From the NCBI GenBank assembly GCA_002694095.1, contig NZLD01000094.1, positions 1 through 6,257 on the forward strand: DNA of 6,257 nt, given 5' to 3'. Below are positions 6,131 through 6,257 of this stretch, piece by piece (positions within the stretch are counted from its first letter, which is position 1; each line of letters opens with the position of its first letter). This stretch comes from Micrococcales bacterium (GTDB lineage Bacteria; Actinomycetota; Actinomycetes; S36-B12). The notes beneath the pieces were generated by a model. That model ran no database searches, was not told where the DNA came from, and worked only from the letters and a program-made list of their open reading frames with translations. A program made the position numbers and the translations under genes.

Positions 6131-6150
6131 CGCCGGGACAAGGAGGTTCG

Positions 6151-6257
6151 GTGCCCACCTACGAATACGCGTGCTCATCGTGCGACACCACGCACGACAT
6201 CGTGCAGAAGATGACCGATCCCACCCTCACCGAGTGCCCCGTGTGCGGCGAGCCGAC
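6151..6257 (+). CDS. ruc: FmdB/Ruc-family zinc-ribbon protein, 5' part only
   Basis: The first 35 codons are visible: GTG start, then PTYEYACSSC and later LTECPVCGEP. This is the FmdB-type zinc ribbon, with CxxC at residues 8 and 11 and a second CxxC at 29 and 32. In M. tuberculosis the protein in this place, Rv0991c (Ruc), is a cytoplasmic chaperone activated by oxidation of its zinc-binding cysteines, working with the Hsp70 system. The GTG at 6151 is supported by AAGGAGGT at 6140-6147 and by the family start MPTYEY. CIRCE covers the promoter, so heat-shock control through HrcA is likely. The gene runs off the window, so the disordered Ser/Gly-rich tail expected for Ruc cannot be checked. 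FmdB proteins are a broad family, and assignment to Ruc rests on CIRCE and the nearby 5-FCL and galU genes. Confidence 0.85.
   Translation, partial: MPTYEYACSSCDTTHDIVQKMTDPTLTECPVCGEP

Overview
The window looks like ordinary chromosomal DNA from a high-GC actinobacterium, most likely in or near the Mycobacteriales. The evidence is the moderately high GC content, frequent GTG starts, a bacterial protein O-mannosyltransferase, a SepX/GlpR-type septal membrane protein, and a gene order that matches the Mycobacterium tuberculosis block Rv0991c (ruc), Rv0992c (5-formyl-THF cyclo-ligase), Rv0993 (galU), Rv0995 (rimJ), Rv0996 (sepX/glpR) and Rv1002c (pmt). The genus cannot be fixed from this sequence alone.

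Layout from left to right. The 3' part of pmt (+, start outside the window) converges on an uncharacterised eight-helix membrane protein (-, 1007-1912). A tRNA-Ala(CGC) gene (-, 1939-2014) lies just upstream of that gene. Next come sepX/glpR (-, 2042-2911), rimJ (-, 3023-3637) and galU (-, 3640-4524). galU and rimJ are only 2 bp apart. Divergent from galU is 5-formyltetrahydrofolate cyclo-ligase (+, 4630-5214). It converges on an overlapping pair of crcB/Fluc fluoride channel genes (-, 5298-5678 and 5675-6097). At the right edge, a perfect CIRCE operator (6101-6127) sits in the promoter of an FmdB/Ruc zinc-ribbon gene (+, 6151 to window end).

How it fits together. GalU supplies UDP-glucose for envelope and storage glycans, Pmt mannosylates secreted proteins, and SepX/GlpR belongs to the division machinery, so the left and centre are weighted towards the cell envelope. 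The right end is a stress module: a fluoride exporter whose two subunits have opposite charge bias, and a redox-type chaperone gene under a heat-shock operator. CIRCE ends 3 bp from the first crcB start codon, so HrcA could affect both directions.

The most notable points are the CIRCE-embedded divergent promoter, the asymmetric CrcB pair with tyrosines in the Phe-box positions, the absence of the moeA/glp gene usually found between galU and rimJ although the receptor-like sepX/glpR is kept, the uncharacterised histidine-bearing membrane protein, and several starts that look leaderless. I see no mobile element, CRISPR array or phage gene, and no wholly new multi-gene system.
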